A model generated the notes under the pieces. The model worked only from the letters and a program-made list of their open reading frames with translations. It did no database searches and was not told the origin of the DNA. This document shows, one piece after another, positions 44,331 to 56,195 of a DNA stretch of 64,000 bases. The stretch is from Fistularia commersonii (lineage: Eukaryota; Chordata; Actinopteri; Syngnathiformes; Fistulariidae): the NCBI GenBank assembly GCA_037954325.1, contig JBBMNZ010000076.1:195001-259000 (forward strand). The letters run 5' to 3'. The translations under genes were made by a program, and so were the position numbers. Numbering within the stretch: position 1 is the stretch's first letter; every line of letters begins with the position of its first letter.

Positions 44331-45405
44331 CAGAAATAATGTCGGGGACAGAAATTGTTATTAGCCTGCTGGCAGATGACACAACCTTAGTTTTGAAAAA
44401 TGAACATCAAGTCCCAATAAGCGTTGAAAAAATTAAAACATTCTCCAAGGCTTCAGGATTGTCATTAAACTTAAAGAAATGCAAACTTCTTGAGCTGCAT
44501 GACTCACCACTAAAGGAAATCAGCAGTGTTCCTATCAAATCAGAAATAAAATACTTGAGCATTTTCCTATCTAAGGACCAAAAGTTAAATCAGTCCAGGA
44601 ACATTGAATCTAAACTGAATCAAAGTAAAGCAAAATTGAATATATGGCTCCAAAGAGATTTATCAATATTAGGCCGGATATATTTGAGTAAAATGGAATG
44701 TTTATCCAGATGTATATACCCAGTGTATTCCAATGCTGCTCCAAATCAACTCATCAAATCTATTAACCAAATAAATTTCAACTTTATCTGGAGGAACAGA
44801 CCACACCATCTAAAAAAATCACATATGGTGAAAGAAACAAGTGAAGGAGGGCTGAAAGTGATAGAGTTGGACTGCCTGAATGGGACATTGAAGGTGAACT
44901 GGTTGAAATCCTGGATCAAACATCATCATTCTTTCTGGTATTGTACTCCAAACTACTTATTCAACATAGTCGGTGGCCTAAGTCTTCTACTTATCTCTGA
45001 CTTGGATATCAACAAGATTCCTGTCCAATTTTCAGAGTTCCATAAACAAATACTATTATAATGGAAAATGATATATGTACACAATTTCTCACCACACAGT
45101 ACAATAATTTGGAACAATAGATATGTACTGCGTGGCAACAAACCTCTGTTTTACAAGGAATGCTTTGAGAAAGGTATATGGTCAAGAATTGACTTGATGG
45201 ATGACAATGGCAGTCCTCTAGACTTTGAACAGTTCTGTACTACACACAGATTTAAGCCTCCCATATTAGAGTTGATAAAGTTACGAAACGCACTGCCTCG
45301 ACAATTTGTATTCCTGACCAAAAATATAATGACGCACCGAACCGTACAACCACAGTTACCCCGACTATCACTCCAGGGAATCTCAATTCTGGACAGAAAG
45401 TGCAG
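44330..45405 (+). pseudogene. L1 ORF2 fragment, unit 2
   Basis: TAA at 45,059-45,061 as in unit 1. Keeps GAATGCTTTGAG (Cys). Confidence 0.87.
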
Positions 45406-45406
45406 T

Positions 45407-45628
45407 TGTTATCTGAGAAATATGCTCTCAGTTATTTCCCTTTTATTTTGAATGGCCAGTCCCAGCTTCCGGTCTGTCCGTAGTGTTTTTATTTGCTTGA
45501 AAATAAACTCAACTTCTTCCAGTTCTGTAAAACAAGAGGCGTGTCACACATATTATTCCTCCGTAAAAGACCCAGTCGGTATTGAGGGGTAGCACGCAGA
45601 TCTACTGCACAGATAACCTCTGATAACA
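45407..45628 (+). mobile_element. copia family 1 5' LTR, unit 2
   Basis: 222 bp, TGTTA … TAACA. Confidence 0.87.
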
Positions 45629-45643
45629 GGTTATGGGCCCAGG
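45629..45643 (+). promoter_or_regulatory. copia primer-binding site, unit 2
   Basis: GGTTATGGGCCCAGG, unchanged from unit 1. Confidence 0.85.
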
Positions 45644-45741
45644 AAACCCCCAAAGACGGCTGAAGACAGTTTGGAGCCGCTGAGAAGAGCGACGATACTG
45701 CAAACTCATCACTGGCCATGGAAAACAAGCAAGCCAGATGA
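45644..45741 (+). pseudogene. gag: copia family 1 leader and gag start, unit 2
   Basis: Leader, ATG at 45,718 and TGA at 45,739, at the same LINE junction. Confidence 0.5.
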
Positions 45742-46512
45742 TGGAAGGAGACTTGCAGGAGGCAAACAAACTAAACCTGTTTTTTAACAGATTTGATGAA
45801 GGTGCCTCCGCCCACCCTCCCCCCAGCTCCTCTCAGGACTTTCCTTCCCCCGTGCCTTCACCCCTCACTTTAAGGAGCTTTCCCCCTCCCCCACGCACCT
45901 CTTCTGCTTCCCTGGACGATGTCTCGTTTACACCTCAGCCGTCCTGCCCCCCACTGGGACTCTCTCCACCCCCTCCTGTTGCCTTCACCGCTGAGGAGGT
46001 GGGAAGAGAGTTCAGCCGCCTTCGTCCCAGGAAAGCTGCTGGCCCTGACGGCCTCAGCCCCAGAGTGCTGAAAGGATGTGCCTCTCAGCTGTGTGGGATC
46101 TTCTCACATCTCTTCAACCTGAGCCTGACCCAGATGGTTGTCCCCGACCGGTGGAAAACCTCATGCCTGGTTCCAGCGCCCGAGGTGAAGCATCCCAGCA
46201 GACACAGCGACTACAGACCGGTGGCGCTGACATCACACGTCATGAAGTCGCTGGAGAGGCTCGTCCTGAGGCACCTTGGCACAGTCGTCGGACCTTCGCT
46301 GGACCCCCTGCGGTTCGCATACCACCCACGGATAGGAGTGGAAGACGCCATCATCTTCCTGCTGCACAGAATCTACACACACCTGGAGGAGGCAGGAAGC
46401 ACTGTGAGAGTCATGTTCTTTGACTTCTCCAGTGCTTTTAACACCATTCGACCTGCCCTGCTGAACAGGAAGCTTCTGGACATGCAGGTAGATGCTCCAC
46501 TCGCGGCTATTA
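45742..46512 (+). pseudogene. Rex1/CR1-like LINE fragment, unit 2
   Basis: Open 45,738-46,520. Residue 91 is Glu (VGREFSR) where unit 1 has Gly (VGRGFSR). Motif A DFSSAF is present and the frame is cut before motif C. Confidence 0.83.
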
Positions 46513-46550
46513 GAGAGTAATTCTAATTCATGCTGGTCTAAGGTAAAACC

Positions 46551-46997
46551 TGTAAAGAGGAGACTGAGGTTATCATAAGAAATAACACAGACAAGCGACT
46601 ATTCTTTTGTGCTCTGCAGAGGGGGAGACTCAGCGCGCTCTTTGGAGCCAAGATCCAGAGAATCCCCCCGAGTTCCTCCTTGCTCGGCTTGTTATTGTGT
46701 GAAAGTGTTTATTTACATAACAACATTCATTGTATAGTATAGTTCATGCATATGTGAAGTTGTCCAGGATGATATACAGGGGTGGTCAGGTTTCTCTCCA
46801 GAAGTGTTTATCCTCGTTTAGATTTACGTTTACGGGGGGGTAGGTTCTTATCTAAAGATGTTTACGACCATTGGAATATCTTGGAGGGCCCAACTCTTGT
46901 TAGAGGACAAAGGTCTTTTGTGCTCTAGCATGTCTGGCTAACTTCATGTGAGTAGTCGAAATAACATAGTTATAGAAATAGAGAGTAAACTCTAACA
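46551..46997 (-). mobile_element. endogenous retrovirus LTR, unit 2
   Basis: Counterpart of 27,610-28,056 with the same purine tract on its env side. ~38 bp (46,513-46,550) between it and the LINE are unassigned. Confidence 0.65.
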
Positions 46998-47083
46998 ATT
47001 CTCTCCTGTTTATGAGACTCCGAACAATGTTAAACTCTTCAGCATCATCATGCCATGTTGGTACATAGTTTACAGATAACACT

Positions 47084-48518
47084 TCATACAACATCATGGT
47101 CGTCGTCCTCCACAGTCAAATTGTTATCATTTTCTTTTTCTGAATCACTTATAGGCAGTTGCTCATGTATCTGTCCAGTGTAGTGAGTCCTTGGTTGGGT
47201 CTGCACTGCTACTATTGCCATCTGGACAAAGGCTGCGGAAGCCATTTTAGCAATCATGCTTCTCAAACAAGGAATAACGCACATAGTAAATAAACAAAAC
47301 AAAATAAGAATCACAATCACAGGTGTAAGGCACTTTAAAAGTATTTGCCACCAAGTTCCGTTGATGATCCATCCAAGAGGGTCAAACTGTAAAAACGACA
47401 TTAAAGTATCACTGTCCTCTTTACCCTCTAGTTGGTTCTTTAATGTCGTCAATTTGTCATGAATTACTGTGAAATTGTCTCGCGTGTCTGGGATATATGT
47501 GCAACATTGTTGTCCTATTATCGCACATACACCACCTTCCTTGGCTAAGACAATATCTAAAGCCACACGATTTTGTAAAAGCATTTCTTTCATAGCCATA
47601 GTCTCTGGATTGTTTTGTATCAGTCCATTCAATTCTAGAACCCTTGACGTTAGGTTCTGTAATGTCGCCCAGACCTCATTCATTCGATGTCCCGAGTAGG
47701 CTACACCATAGTTAGGGAACATTGTCATAAGTATTCCTCTAGAGTCACTTATCAAGGCTCTTCGACTACGTTCATGTCCCATAGGCCTAATGAGTTGTAC
47801 GCTATGAGTCATGTTATGCTCTGGTATAAAAGTCATAGCACTTCCTAATCGGGCCAAATAGCATGTGCCACACCAATGTTCAGGCAGATACAGAAATGCT
47901 CGTTTGCCACAAATCCATACATGTGTTTTTGGGCATGTATGGATAACCGTATTTGTGTGGGAATGCAAAAATCCTCCATGGTGGTATACCAGATTTGGTG
48001 AGGTTTGTTTCAATGCCCAATAATGGCTTGAGGGCTGTCAGATTCATGGCACACACGCCCATTCCCCACTTTCCAACCTCACATATACTATTATTATAGT
48101 AGTCATAGGTTTTCCTAACCGGTCTATCCGTTTCCATATCTAGCACAGTGTCACACTGTAGTTGGCCTAGATAATGCTCTTTCTTACCACACTGTCGTTT
48201 CATACAAAATGGTGGTGTCTTTTGTATTGTCATTAGAGTGAATCCCTCAATGACAGTTTTATTGGTTACCATAGAATAATTAGCTGGTAATCGCCATTTG
48301 GATGGATCGTAAGGCAGAAAAGGAAGGACTGAGGTATTTGTTATATTCTGAAAAATTCCAAATCTCTGACTCAATCCTTGGGAATATACCCATATTATAG
48401 ACAAGGTCTCACTTTGGTTAATTGGATGAGGTTGTATAGTCGGGTTATGAGACATTGATATTGGCATTACCGTACAAACATAACAATCAGTTTGGTCTCC
48501 TGCCGTTACATTTACCAA
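47084..48518 (-). pseudogene. env: endogenous retroviral envelope, unit 2
   Basis: Two overlapping frames, 47,880-48,518 and 47,084-48,013, with the same frame break. One residue differs from unit 1 in the transmembrane-subunit frame (Leu for Phe just after the RSRR site). Confidence 0.88.
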
Positions 48519-48520
48519 TC

Positions 48521-49060
48521 GCCACCAGAGACTGTCTCGGTGTGGAAGATGAGAAGCAGTATGAACTCAGGGAGACTAAATGCTTGACCTGCATGTGGCT
48601 ACAGGGGCTCAAAGACACAATTCTGAGTGAAACTCCAGAATTTGATGACGATGACGAGGAGGCGAAGGACAAGGAGCAGAATGAAATGGCCCATGCCGAA
48701 CCGATCCAGTTTTTAGATGACAAAAGTCTAGGCCTGGTCATGCGCGAAGCTGCAGATGATGGGAGAAAGGCACTGAAGATGCTACGAGAGTATTACGCAG
48801 GTAAAGGGAAGCCTGGCATTATAAACCTGTATACTGACCTGACAAAACTGCAGAAAGGAAGCAATGAAAGCGTAACAGACTTTGTGATTAGGGCAGAGAC
48901 TATAATCACGGTGCTAAGAAATGCAGAGGAAGTCATGAGTGATGATCTTCTCATAGCTATGGTGCTAAAGGGACTTCCAGAATCGTTCAAACCATTTGCA
49001 GTTCATGTGACTCAAAGTGAAGAAAAGCTCAAATTTGCTGACTTCCGTGTTTTTCAGTGA
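48521..49060 (+). pseudogene. gag: copia family 1 gag, unit 2
   Basis: Same limits and frame end. CMWLQGL replaces CMRLQGL (CGG to TGG). Confidence 0.87.
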
Positions 49061-50004
49061 CGTTCAGAGCTGACACACACCATGTTGAGCTGGCAGACGC
49101 GACCAAGTGTCAAGGCGTGGCGAAGCAGCGGGGAGAGGCAGAGGTGATCCTCATAGACAGCAGAGGACGTCACCACACAGCACCACTGAGAAACGCAATG
49201 TTCATCCCTTCCTGTCCACAGGACATTTTTTCTGTGATGGCCGCCACAGCAAACGGAGCAACGGTAATCTTCAATGAAGGAAAAGACATAGTCAAAATGA
49301 GTGACGGTACTGTATTTCCTATTCATGTGCAGAACACACTTTACTACCTATCTACAGCAGATGAAAGTAATGACAAATGCAAAGGGTGTTTTGATTTACA
49401 AACATGGCATGAAATTTTCGGCCATTGTAATTAGAGCGATGTACAAAAGTTGACAAAAGTGATTGATGGTATGGTAATCAAAGGGAAAACTGAAAAACCT
49501 GTATCACCATGTGAAGTGTGTATTCAAGGGAAGTTTGTGCAGATCAGAAACAGAGAGCCTGATGCAAGAGCAACAAAGGTGTTTGATTTAGTGCATACAG
49601 ATCTGGCAGGGCCAGTAGATCCCATATCTATAGATGGACACAGATTTGCATTGTCGTTTACTGATGATTATTCCAACACAATTTTTGTGTACTTTCTCAA
49701 ACAAAAGAGTGGTACAGTGAGTGCCACAGAGAGATTCTTAGCAGACACTGCACCTTATGGGAAGATTAAGTGTATGAGATCTGACAATTGTACTGAGTTT
49801 ATGTCAAAAGAGTACCAAGGACTAATGACTAAACGGGGTGTTAGACATGAAACGTCAGCGCCATACTCACCACACCAAAACGGGAAAGCAAAGAGAAACT
49901 GGAGGACTTTATTCGACATGGCATGGTGCATGTTACTAGGAAGCAACCTACCCAAAACATTGTGGACCCATGCAGTGCAGACAGCAGCGGTGGTCAGGAA
50001 CTGA
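49057..50004 (+). pseudogene. pol: copia family 1 pre-integrase and integrase, unit 2
   Basis: In-frame TAG at 49,432-49,434. Two Asp present and the catalytic Glu replaced by Lys (NGKAKRNW), as in unit 1. Confidence 0.88.
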
Positions 50005-50039
50005 TGCTTTAATAATCGGACAAAGCAGACGGCTTACTT

Positions 50040-50291
50040 TATGTTGACGGGAAAGAAACCAAATGTGTCACAAATGCAAAAGTTTGGTGCTGTGTGCTAT
50101 GCATACAAGCACAACAAAAAGAAACTTGACTCAAGAGGTGAGAAGGGAGTTTTCATTGGATATGCCAAAAATAGTCCAGCTTATTTTGTATATTATCCAA
50201 ATAGTGAAAGAGTACTAAAAACACAGACTGCTAAAATTTGTGACAAACCCATCTCCAGAGCAACAAACCCAGACAGAGATGAGCTCAGATC

Positions 50292-50293
<2 letters not shown>
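50040..50293 (+). pseudogene. pol: copia family 1 integrase C-terminal region, unit 2
   Basis: LTGKKPNVS to NPDRDELRSG with no difference seen from 31,099-31,352. Confidence 0.85.

Positions 50294-50365
<72 letters not shown>
50294..50365 (+). repeat. (GAT)24, unit 2
   Basis: Same length as in unit 1, despite GAT tracts being prone to length change; this supports a very recent duplication. Confidence 0.9.
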
Positions 50366-50492
50366 CTTCATCTAGCGGCCATAAAATGTAACGAAGCGGA
50401 GGGAGAAAGCCATCCGGTGTTCCCCGAGTAGCGGCGACGAACGAGTTTAGAGCCGTGGAGAAGGTTTGCTTCCCCCCCACCCTCTCTTTCTA

Positions 50493-50523
<31 letters not shown>

Positions 50524-50606
50524 CTTCTTCTTCTTCTTCTTCTTCTTCTTCTACAGTTTCTAGTCCATACATCATCGCTGGTCTCACCACTGTCTTGTAC
50601 ACCTTT
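50366..50606. repeat. C-block tail, (CTT)n and RTE remnant, unit 2
   Basis: CTT tract at 50,494-50,552, then the same ~50-bp RTE remnant as at 31,612. Confidence 0.78.
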
Positions 50607-51578
50607 GTACACCTTGGAAATGGGCAGCCCCGTATCTGACCGTGTGACACAGCCAAGCAGTGCAGACAATGTGAGACGATCAACTAGAACCAAAAAGAAG
50701 CCCAGTTACTTTAATGGTTATGTGACTAGTGCTATTGACGATGACCAAGTGTTCACTAACATTGACTACTGTTATAGACTGGCGTGTGGTGTCCCACAGA
50801 CATTTAAAGAGGCAAGGAGTTCCCTCAATGCTGACAAGTGGATGAAATCTATGGACGACGAGATGGAGTCATTGAGAGAGAACAACACTTTGACCCTAAC
50901 ACAGCTACCCCAAGGCAAGTGTGCAGTGGGGGTGGGGGGGTGGGTGTATGCGCTAAAAAGAAATGAAGTTGGCACAAACAAATATAAAGCTCATTATTTT
51001 GCTAAGGGCTACAGTCAAAAGTATGGCACGGATTTTGAGGAAACATTTTCTCCAACAGCAAATGTGACAAGTGTGAGGGTGTTCATGCAGAAATCAGTTC
51101 AGGAAAATTTGGCAGGTCGTCATTGGAATCTGATGCTCCATTCTTACTTGATTGACAACGACTTTATTCAGAATGAAGCAGATCATTGTGTCTATGTCAA
51201 AGAAAACCAAAATGACAAGGTCATCATCATAATATGGGTAGATGATTTAATCATAGCTGCGAGTGATGAGGAAGTAATGAAAGAGGTGAAAATCATGCTT
51301 ACAGCTAGATTTAAAATGAAGGACTTGGCCAAAGTGATCAAAATCAATACCCAGAAAATATGTCAGTCAGAAGAGTGTGTTAAGATGTCACAAAGAAAAT
51401 ATGTGGAAAGGGAGCCCTACACTATTGTCCAACACAAGAGATGCCGGCAGATGTTATGACAAAGCCTGCATCGCAGTTCAAGTTGTTGAATTTTTCAAAG
51501 TTGTTGTTTGGGTCATGAGTATTTTATTTTGATGTAAATGGGCAAAGATACCAATAATATGAGAGCAAGTGGGGGCGT
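50605..51578 (+). pseudogene. pol: copia family 1 reverse transcriptase, copy g
   Basis: 284-codon frame identical in structure to copy c, with the same 50-codon deletion of motif A and an in-frame G-tract. Private change GCAGTTCAAG (51,475) for GCAGTTTAAG. Confidence 0.87.
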
Positions 51579-52134
51579 TGTCAACTGAGAAATATGCTCT
51601 CAATTATTTTCCGTGTTATTTCGAAGGGCCAGTCTCAGCTTCCGGTCAACAGGACCCCGCAGACCGGCCAAGGTGCACCTTCTTCGGACACGGATCCCCG
51701 TGACGTCGGCGTGAAGCTCCGGGAGCACCAGACATGCACGTATGAATAAGCGGAGGAGTCGACTCCATAAGTCCTCCACTCACGGCCTCGGTGTCACTGA
51801 ATCGAGCAATTTGGTTTTTAATGTTTAAAAATCGGCTTAACATTGAGGTGGAAAACACAGCGGTATCGTTAAAATACAGTAACAGGGTGATAACATCCAT
51901 GTAAGAAGTGGAGGGGGATTTATTGCACTCACGGCCCCACTCGTTTATTCCTCTCATACACAGCTGCCAGATCACCTGGTGGGGCTTCAAGCGCTGTGCA
52001 CAGTCGGATGCCGCCATCTAGCGGCCATAAAATGTAACGAAGTGGAGGGAGAAAGCCATCCAGTGTTCCCCAAGTAGCGGCGACGAACGAGCTTAGAGCC
52101 GTGAAGAAGGTTTGCTTCCCCCCCACCCTCTCTT

Positions 52135-52139
<5 letters not shown>
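51579..52139 (+). repeat. truncated LTR plus C block after copy g
   Basis: Has the T-containing polypurine tract of the unit 1 counterpart but GCACGTATG like modules 1 and 2, so it is mosaic relative to 32,638-33,198 (GCACATATG). Confidence 0.75.
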
Positions 52140-52169
<30 letters not shown>

Positions 52170-52317
52170 CTTCTTCTTCTTCTTCTTCTTCTTTCTCTCC
52201 TTCTTCTTCTTCTTCTTCTTCTTCTTCTTCTTCTTCTTCTTCTTCTTCTTCTTCTTCTTCTTCTTCTTCTTCTTCTTCTTCTTCTTCTTCTTCTTCTTCT
52301 TCTTCTTCTTCTTCTTT

Positions 52318-52751
52318 TGTCTTTTCCTGTCAGGTGTGGCCACAGCGAGTCAACTTTCTCCATCTAACCCTATTCTCCGTATCCTCCTCTCTCACACCAA
52401 CTGCCTTCATCTCCTCTCTCACCACGTCCATAAATCCTCTCTTTGGTCTTCCTCGAGACCTCTTGCCTTGCAGCTCCAATTCCAGCATCCGTCTACCAAT
52501 ATATTCTCTATCCCTCCTCTGTACATGACCGAACCATCTCGGTCTGGCTTCTCTGACCTTCTCTCCAAAACATCGAACATGTGCTGTTCCTCTGATAGAC
52601 TCATTCCTGATCCTATCCATCCTGGTCACTCCCAAAGAGAACCTCAACATCCTCATATCTGCAACCTCTAGTTCTGCCTGCTATCTTTCGGTCATTGTAA
52701 CAGTTTCTAGTGCATATATCATCGCTGGGCTCAACACTGTCTTGTACACCT
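52318..52751 (-). pseudogene. inverted RTE 3' end, unit 2 module 1
   Basis: Has the TAG shared by modules 1 and 2 of unit 1 (about 52,681-52,683); 52,330-52,656 is open. Confidence 0.83.
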
Positions 52752-53895
52752 TTGTACACCTTGGAAATGGGCAACCCCGTATCTGACCGTGTGACACAGC
52801 CAAGCAGTGCAGACAATGTGAGACGATCAACTAGAACCAAAAAGAAGCCCAGTTACTTTAATGGTTATGTGATTAGTGCTATTGACGATGACCAAGTGTT
52901 CACTAACATTGACTACTGTTATAGACTGGCGTGTGGTGTCCCACAGACATAAAAAGAGGCAAGGAGTTCCCTCAATGCTGACAAGTGGATGAAATCTATG
53001 GACGAAGAGATGGAGTCATTGAGAGAGAACAACACTTTTACCCTAACACAGCTACCCCAAGGCAAGTGTGCAGTGGCGGGGGGGGTGGGGGTGGGGGGTG
53101 GGGGGGCTGGGCGTATGCGCTAAATAGAAATGAAGATGGCACAAACAAATATAAAGCTCATTATTTTGCTAAGGGCTACAGTCAAAAGTATGGCACGGAT
53201 TTTGAGGAAACATTTTCTCCAACAGCAAATATGACAAGTGTGAGGGTGTTTATGCAGAAATCAGTTCAGGAAAATTTGTTACTACACCAAATGGATGTAA
53301 AGACAGCCTATCTTCATGCACCCATAGATTGTGAGCTCTGTGTAGAACAACCAGAAGGGTATGAAGTAACAAATACAAAACAGAAGCTGGTGCGTAAACT
53401 TGAAAAGTGACTATACGGCCTTAAACAGGCAGGTCGTCATTGGAATCTGATGCTCCATTCTTACTTGATTGACAACGACTTTATTCAGAATGAAGCAGAT
53501 CATTGTGTCTATGTCAAAGAAAACCAAAATGACAAGGTCATCATCATAATATGGGTAGATGATTTAATCATAGCTGCGAGTGATGAGGAAGTAATGAAAG
53601 AGGTGAAAATCATGCTTACAGCTAGATTTAAAATGAAGGACTTGGCCAAAGTGATCAAAATCAATACCCAGAAAATATGTCAGTCAGAAGAGTGTGTTAA
53701 GATGTCACAAAGAAAATATGTGGAAAGGGAGCCCTACACTATTGTCCAACACAAGAGATGCCGGCAGATGTTATGACAAAGCCTGCATCGCAGTTTAAGT
53801 TGTTGAATTTTTCAAAGTTGTTGTTTGGGTCATGAGTATTTTATTTTGATGTAAATGGGCAAAGATACCAATAATATGAGAGCAAGTGGGGGCGT
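52752..53895 (+). pseudogene. pol: copia family 1 reverse transcriptase, copy h
   Basis: TAA at 52,950-52,952 and TGA at 53,408-53,410 as in d and e. After ~53,530 it follows f/c: AAGGTCATCATC, and YVEREPYTIVQ instead of YVER-stop. Motif C is WVDD, not the WADD of f and i. Confidence 0.87.
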
Positions 53896-54451
53896 TGTCA
53901 ACTGAGAAATATGCTCTCAATTATTTTCCGTGTTATTTCGAAGGGCCAGTCTCAGCTTCCGGTCAACAGGACCCCGCAGACCGGCCAAGGTGCACCTTCT
54001 TCGGACACGGATCCCCGTGACGTCGGCGTGAAGCTCCGGGAGCACCAGACATGCACGTATGAATAAGCGGAGGAGTCGACTCCATAAGTCCTCCACTCAC
54101 GGCCTCGGTGTCACTGAATCGAGCAATTTGGTTTTTAATGTTTAAAAATCGGCTTAACATTGAGGTGGAAAACACAGCGGTATCGTTAAAATACAGTAAC
54201 AGGGTGATAACATCCATGTAAGAAGTGGAGGGGGATTTATTGCACTCACGGCCCCACTCGTTTATTCCTCTCATACACAGCTGCCAGATCACCTGGTGGG
54301 GCTTCAAGCGCTGTGCACAGTCGGATGCCGCCATCTAGCGGCCATAAAATGTAACGAAGTGGAGGGAGAAAGCCATCCAGTGTTCCCCAAGTAGCGGCGA
54401 CGAACGAGCTTAGAGCCGTGAAGAAGGTTTGCTTCCCCCCCACCCTCTCTT

Positions 54452-54456
<5 letters not shown>
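53896..54456 (+). repeat. truncated LTR plus C block, unit 2 module 1
   Basis: GCAAGTGGGGGCG upstream combined with GCACGTATG, the same mosaic combination as the block at 51,579. Confidence 0.75.
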
Positions 54457-54486
<30 letters not shown>

Positions 54487-54616
54487 CTTCTTCTTCTTCT
54501 TCTTCTTCTTCTTCTTTCTCTCCTTCTTCTTCTTCTTCTTCTTCTTCTTCTTCTTCTTCTTCTTCTTCTTCTTCTTCTTCTTCTTCTTCTTCTTCTTCTT
54601 CTTCTTCTTCTTCTTT

Positions 54617-55049
54617 TGTCTTTTCCTGTCAGGTGTGGCCACAGCGAGTCAACTTTCTCCATCTAACCCTATTCTCCGTATCCTCCTCTCTCACACCAAC
54701 TGCCTTCATCTCCTCTCTCACCACGTCCATAAATCCTCTCTTTGGTCTTCCTCGAGACCTCTTGCCTTGCAGCTCCAATTCCAGCATCCGTCTACCAATA
54801 TATTCTCTATCCCTCCTCTGTACATGACCGAACCATCTCGGTCTGGCTTCTCTGACCTTCTCTCCAAAACATCGAACATGTGCTGTTCCTCTGATAGACT
54901 CATTCCTGATCCTATCCATCCTGGTCACTCCCAAAGAGAACCTCAACATCCTCATATCTGCAACCTCTAGTTCTGCCTGCTGTCTTTCAGTCATTGTAAC
55001 AGTTTCTAGTGCATATATCATCGCTGGGCTCAACACTGTCTTGTACACC
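54617..55049 (-). pseudogene. inverted RTE 3' end, unit 2 module 2
   Basis: Open through 54,629-55,129 (no TAG), like 37,972-38,472, but with KRSRGRPKR. Confidence 0.84.
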
Positions 55050-56195
55050 TTTGTACACCTTGGAAATGGGCAACCCCGTATCTGACCGTGTGACACAGCC
55101 AAGCAGTGCAGACAATGTGAGACGATCAACTAGAACCAAAAAGAAGCCCAGTTACTTTAATGGTTATGTGACAAGTGCTATTGACGATGACCAAGTGTTC
55201 ACTAACATTGACTACTGTTATAGACTGGCGTGTGGTGTCCCACAGACATAAAAAGAGGCAAGGAGTTCCCTCAATGCTGACAAGTGGATGAAATCTATGG
55301 ACGAAGAGATGGAGTCATTGAGAGAGAACAACACTTTTACCCTAACACAGCTACCCCAAGGCAAGTGTGCAGTGGCGGGGGGGTGGGGGTGGGGGTTGGG
55401 GGGGGCTGGGCGTATGCGCTAAATAGAAATGAAGATGGCACAAACAAATATAAAGCTCGTTATTTTGCTAAGGGCTACAGTCAAAAGTATGGCACGGATT
55501 TTGAGGAAACATTTTCTCCAACAGCAAATATGACAAGTGTGAGGGTGTTTATGCAGAAATCAGTTCAGGAAAAATTGTTACTACACCAAATGGATGTAAA
55601 GACAGCCTATCTTCATGCACCCATAGATTGTGAGCTCTGTGTAGAACAACCAGAAGGGTATGAAGTAACAAGTAAAAAAACAGAAGCTGGTGCGTAAACT
55701 TGAAAAGTCACTATACGGCCTTAAACAGGCAGGTCGTCATTGGAATCTGATGCTCCATTCTTACTTGATTGACAATGACTTTATTCAGAATGAAGCAGAT
55801 CATTGTGTCTATGTCAAAGAAAACCAAAATGACAAGGTCATCATCATAATATGGGCAGATGATTTAATCATAGCTGCGAGTGATGAGGAAGTAATGAAAG
55901 AGGTGAAAATCATGCTTACAGCTAGATTTAAAATGAAGGACTTGGCCAAAGTGATCAAAATCAATACCCAGAAAATATGTCAGTCAGAAGAGTGTGTTAA
56001 GATGTCACAAAGAAAATATGTGGAAAGGGAGCCCTACACTATTGTCCAACACAAGAGATGCCGGCAGATGTTATGACAAAGCCTGCATCGCAGTTTAAGT
56101 TGTTGAATTTTTCAAAGTTGTTGTTTGGGTCATGAGTATTTTATTTTGATGTAAATGGGCAAAGATACCAATAATATGAGAGCAAGTGGGGGCGT
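55050..56195 (+). pseudogene. pol: copia family 1 reverse transcriptase, copy i
   Basis: Shares all lesions of copy f: TAA at 55,249-55,251, the A7 frameshift near 55,673, and WADD. Confidence 0.87.

Larger units (their letters stand above)
52140..54456 (+). repeat. 2.3-kb tandem module 1 of macro unit 2
   Basis: 2,317 bp, with a CTT tract of ~178 bp and the TTTCTCTCC interruption of unit 1 module 1. The copia G-tract matches unit 1 module 2, and the copia 3' end matches unit 1 module 3. It looks like a recombinant module. Confidence 0.92.
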
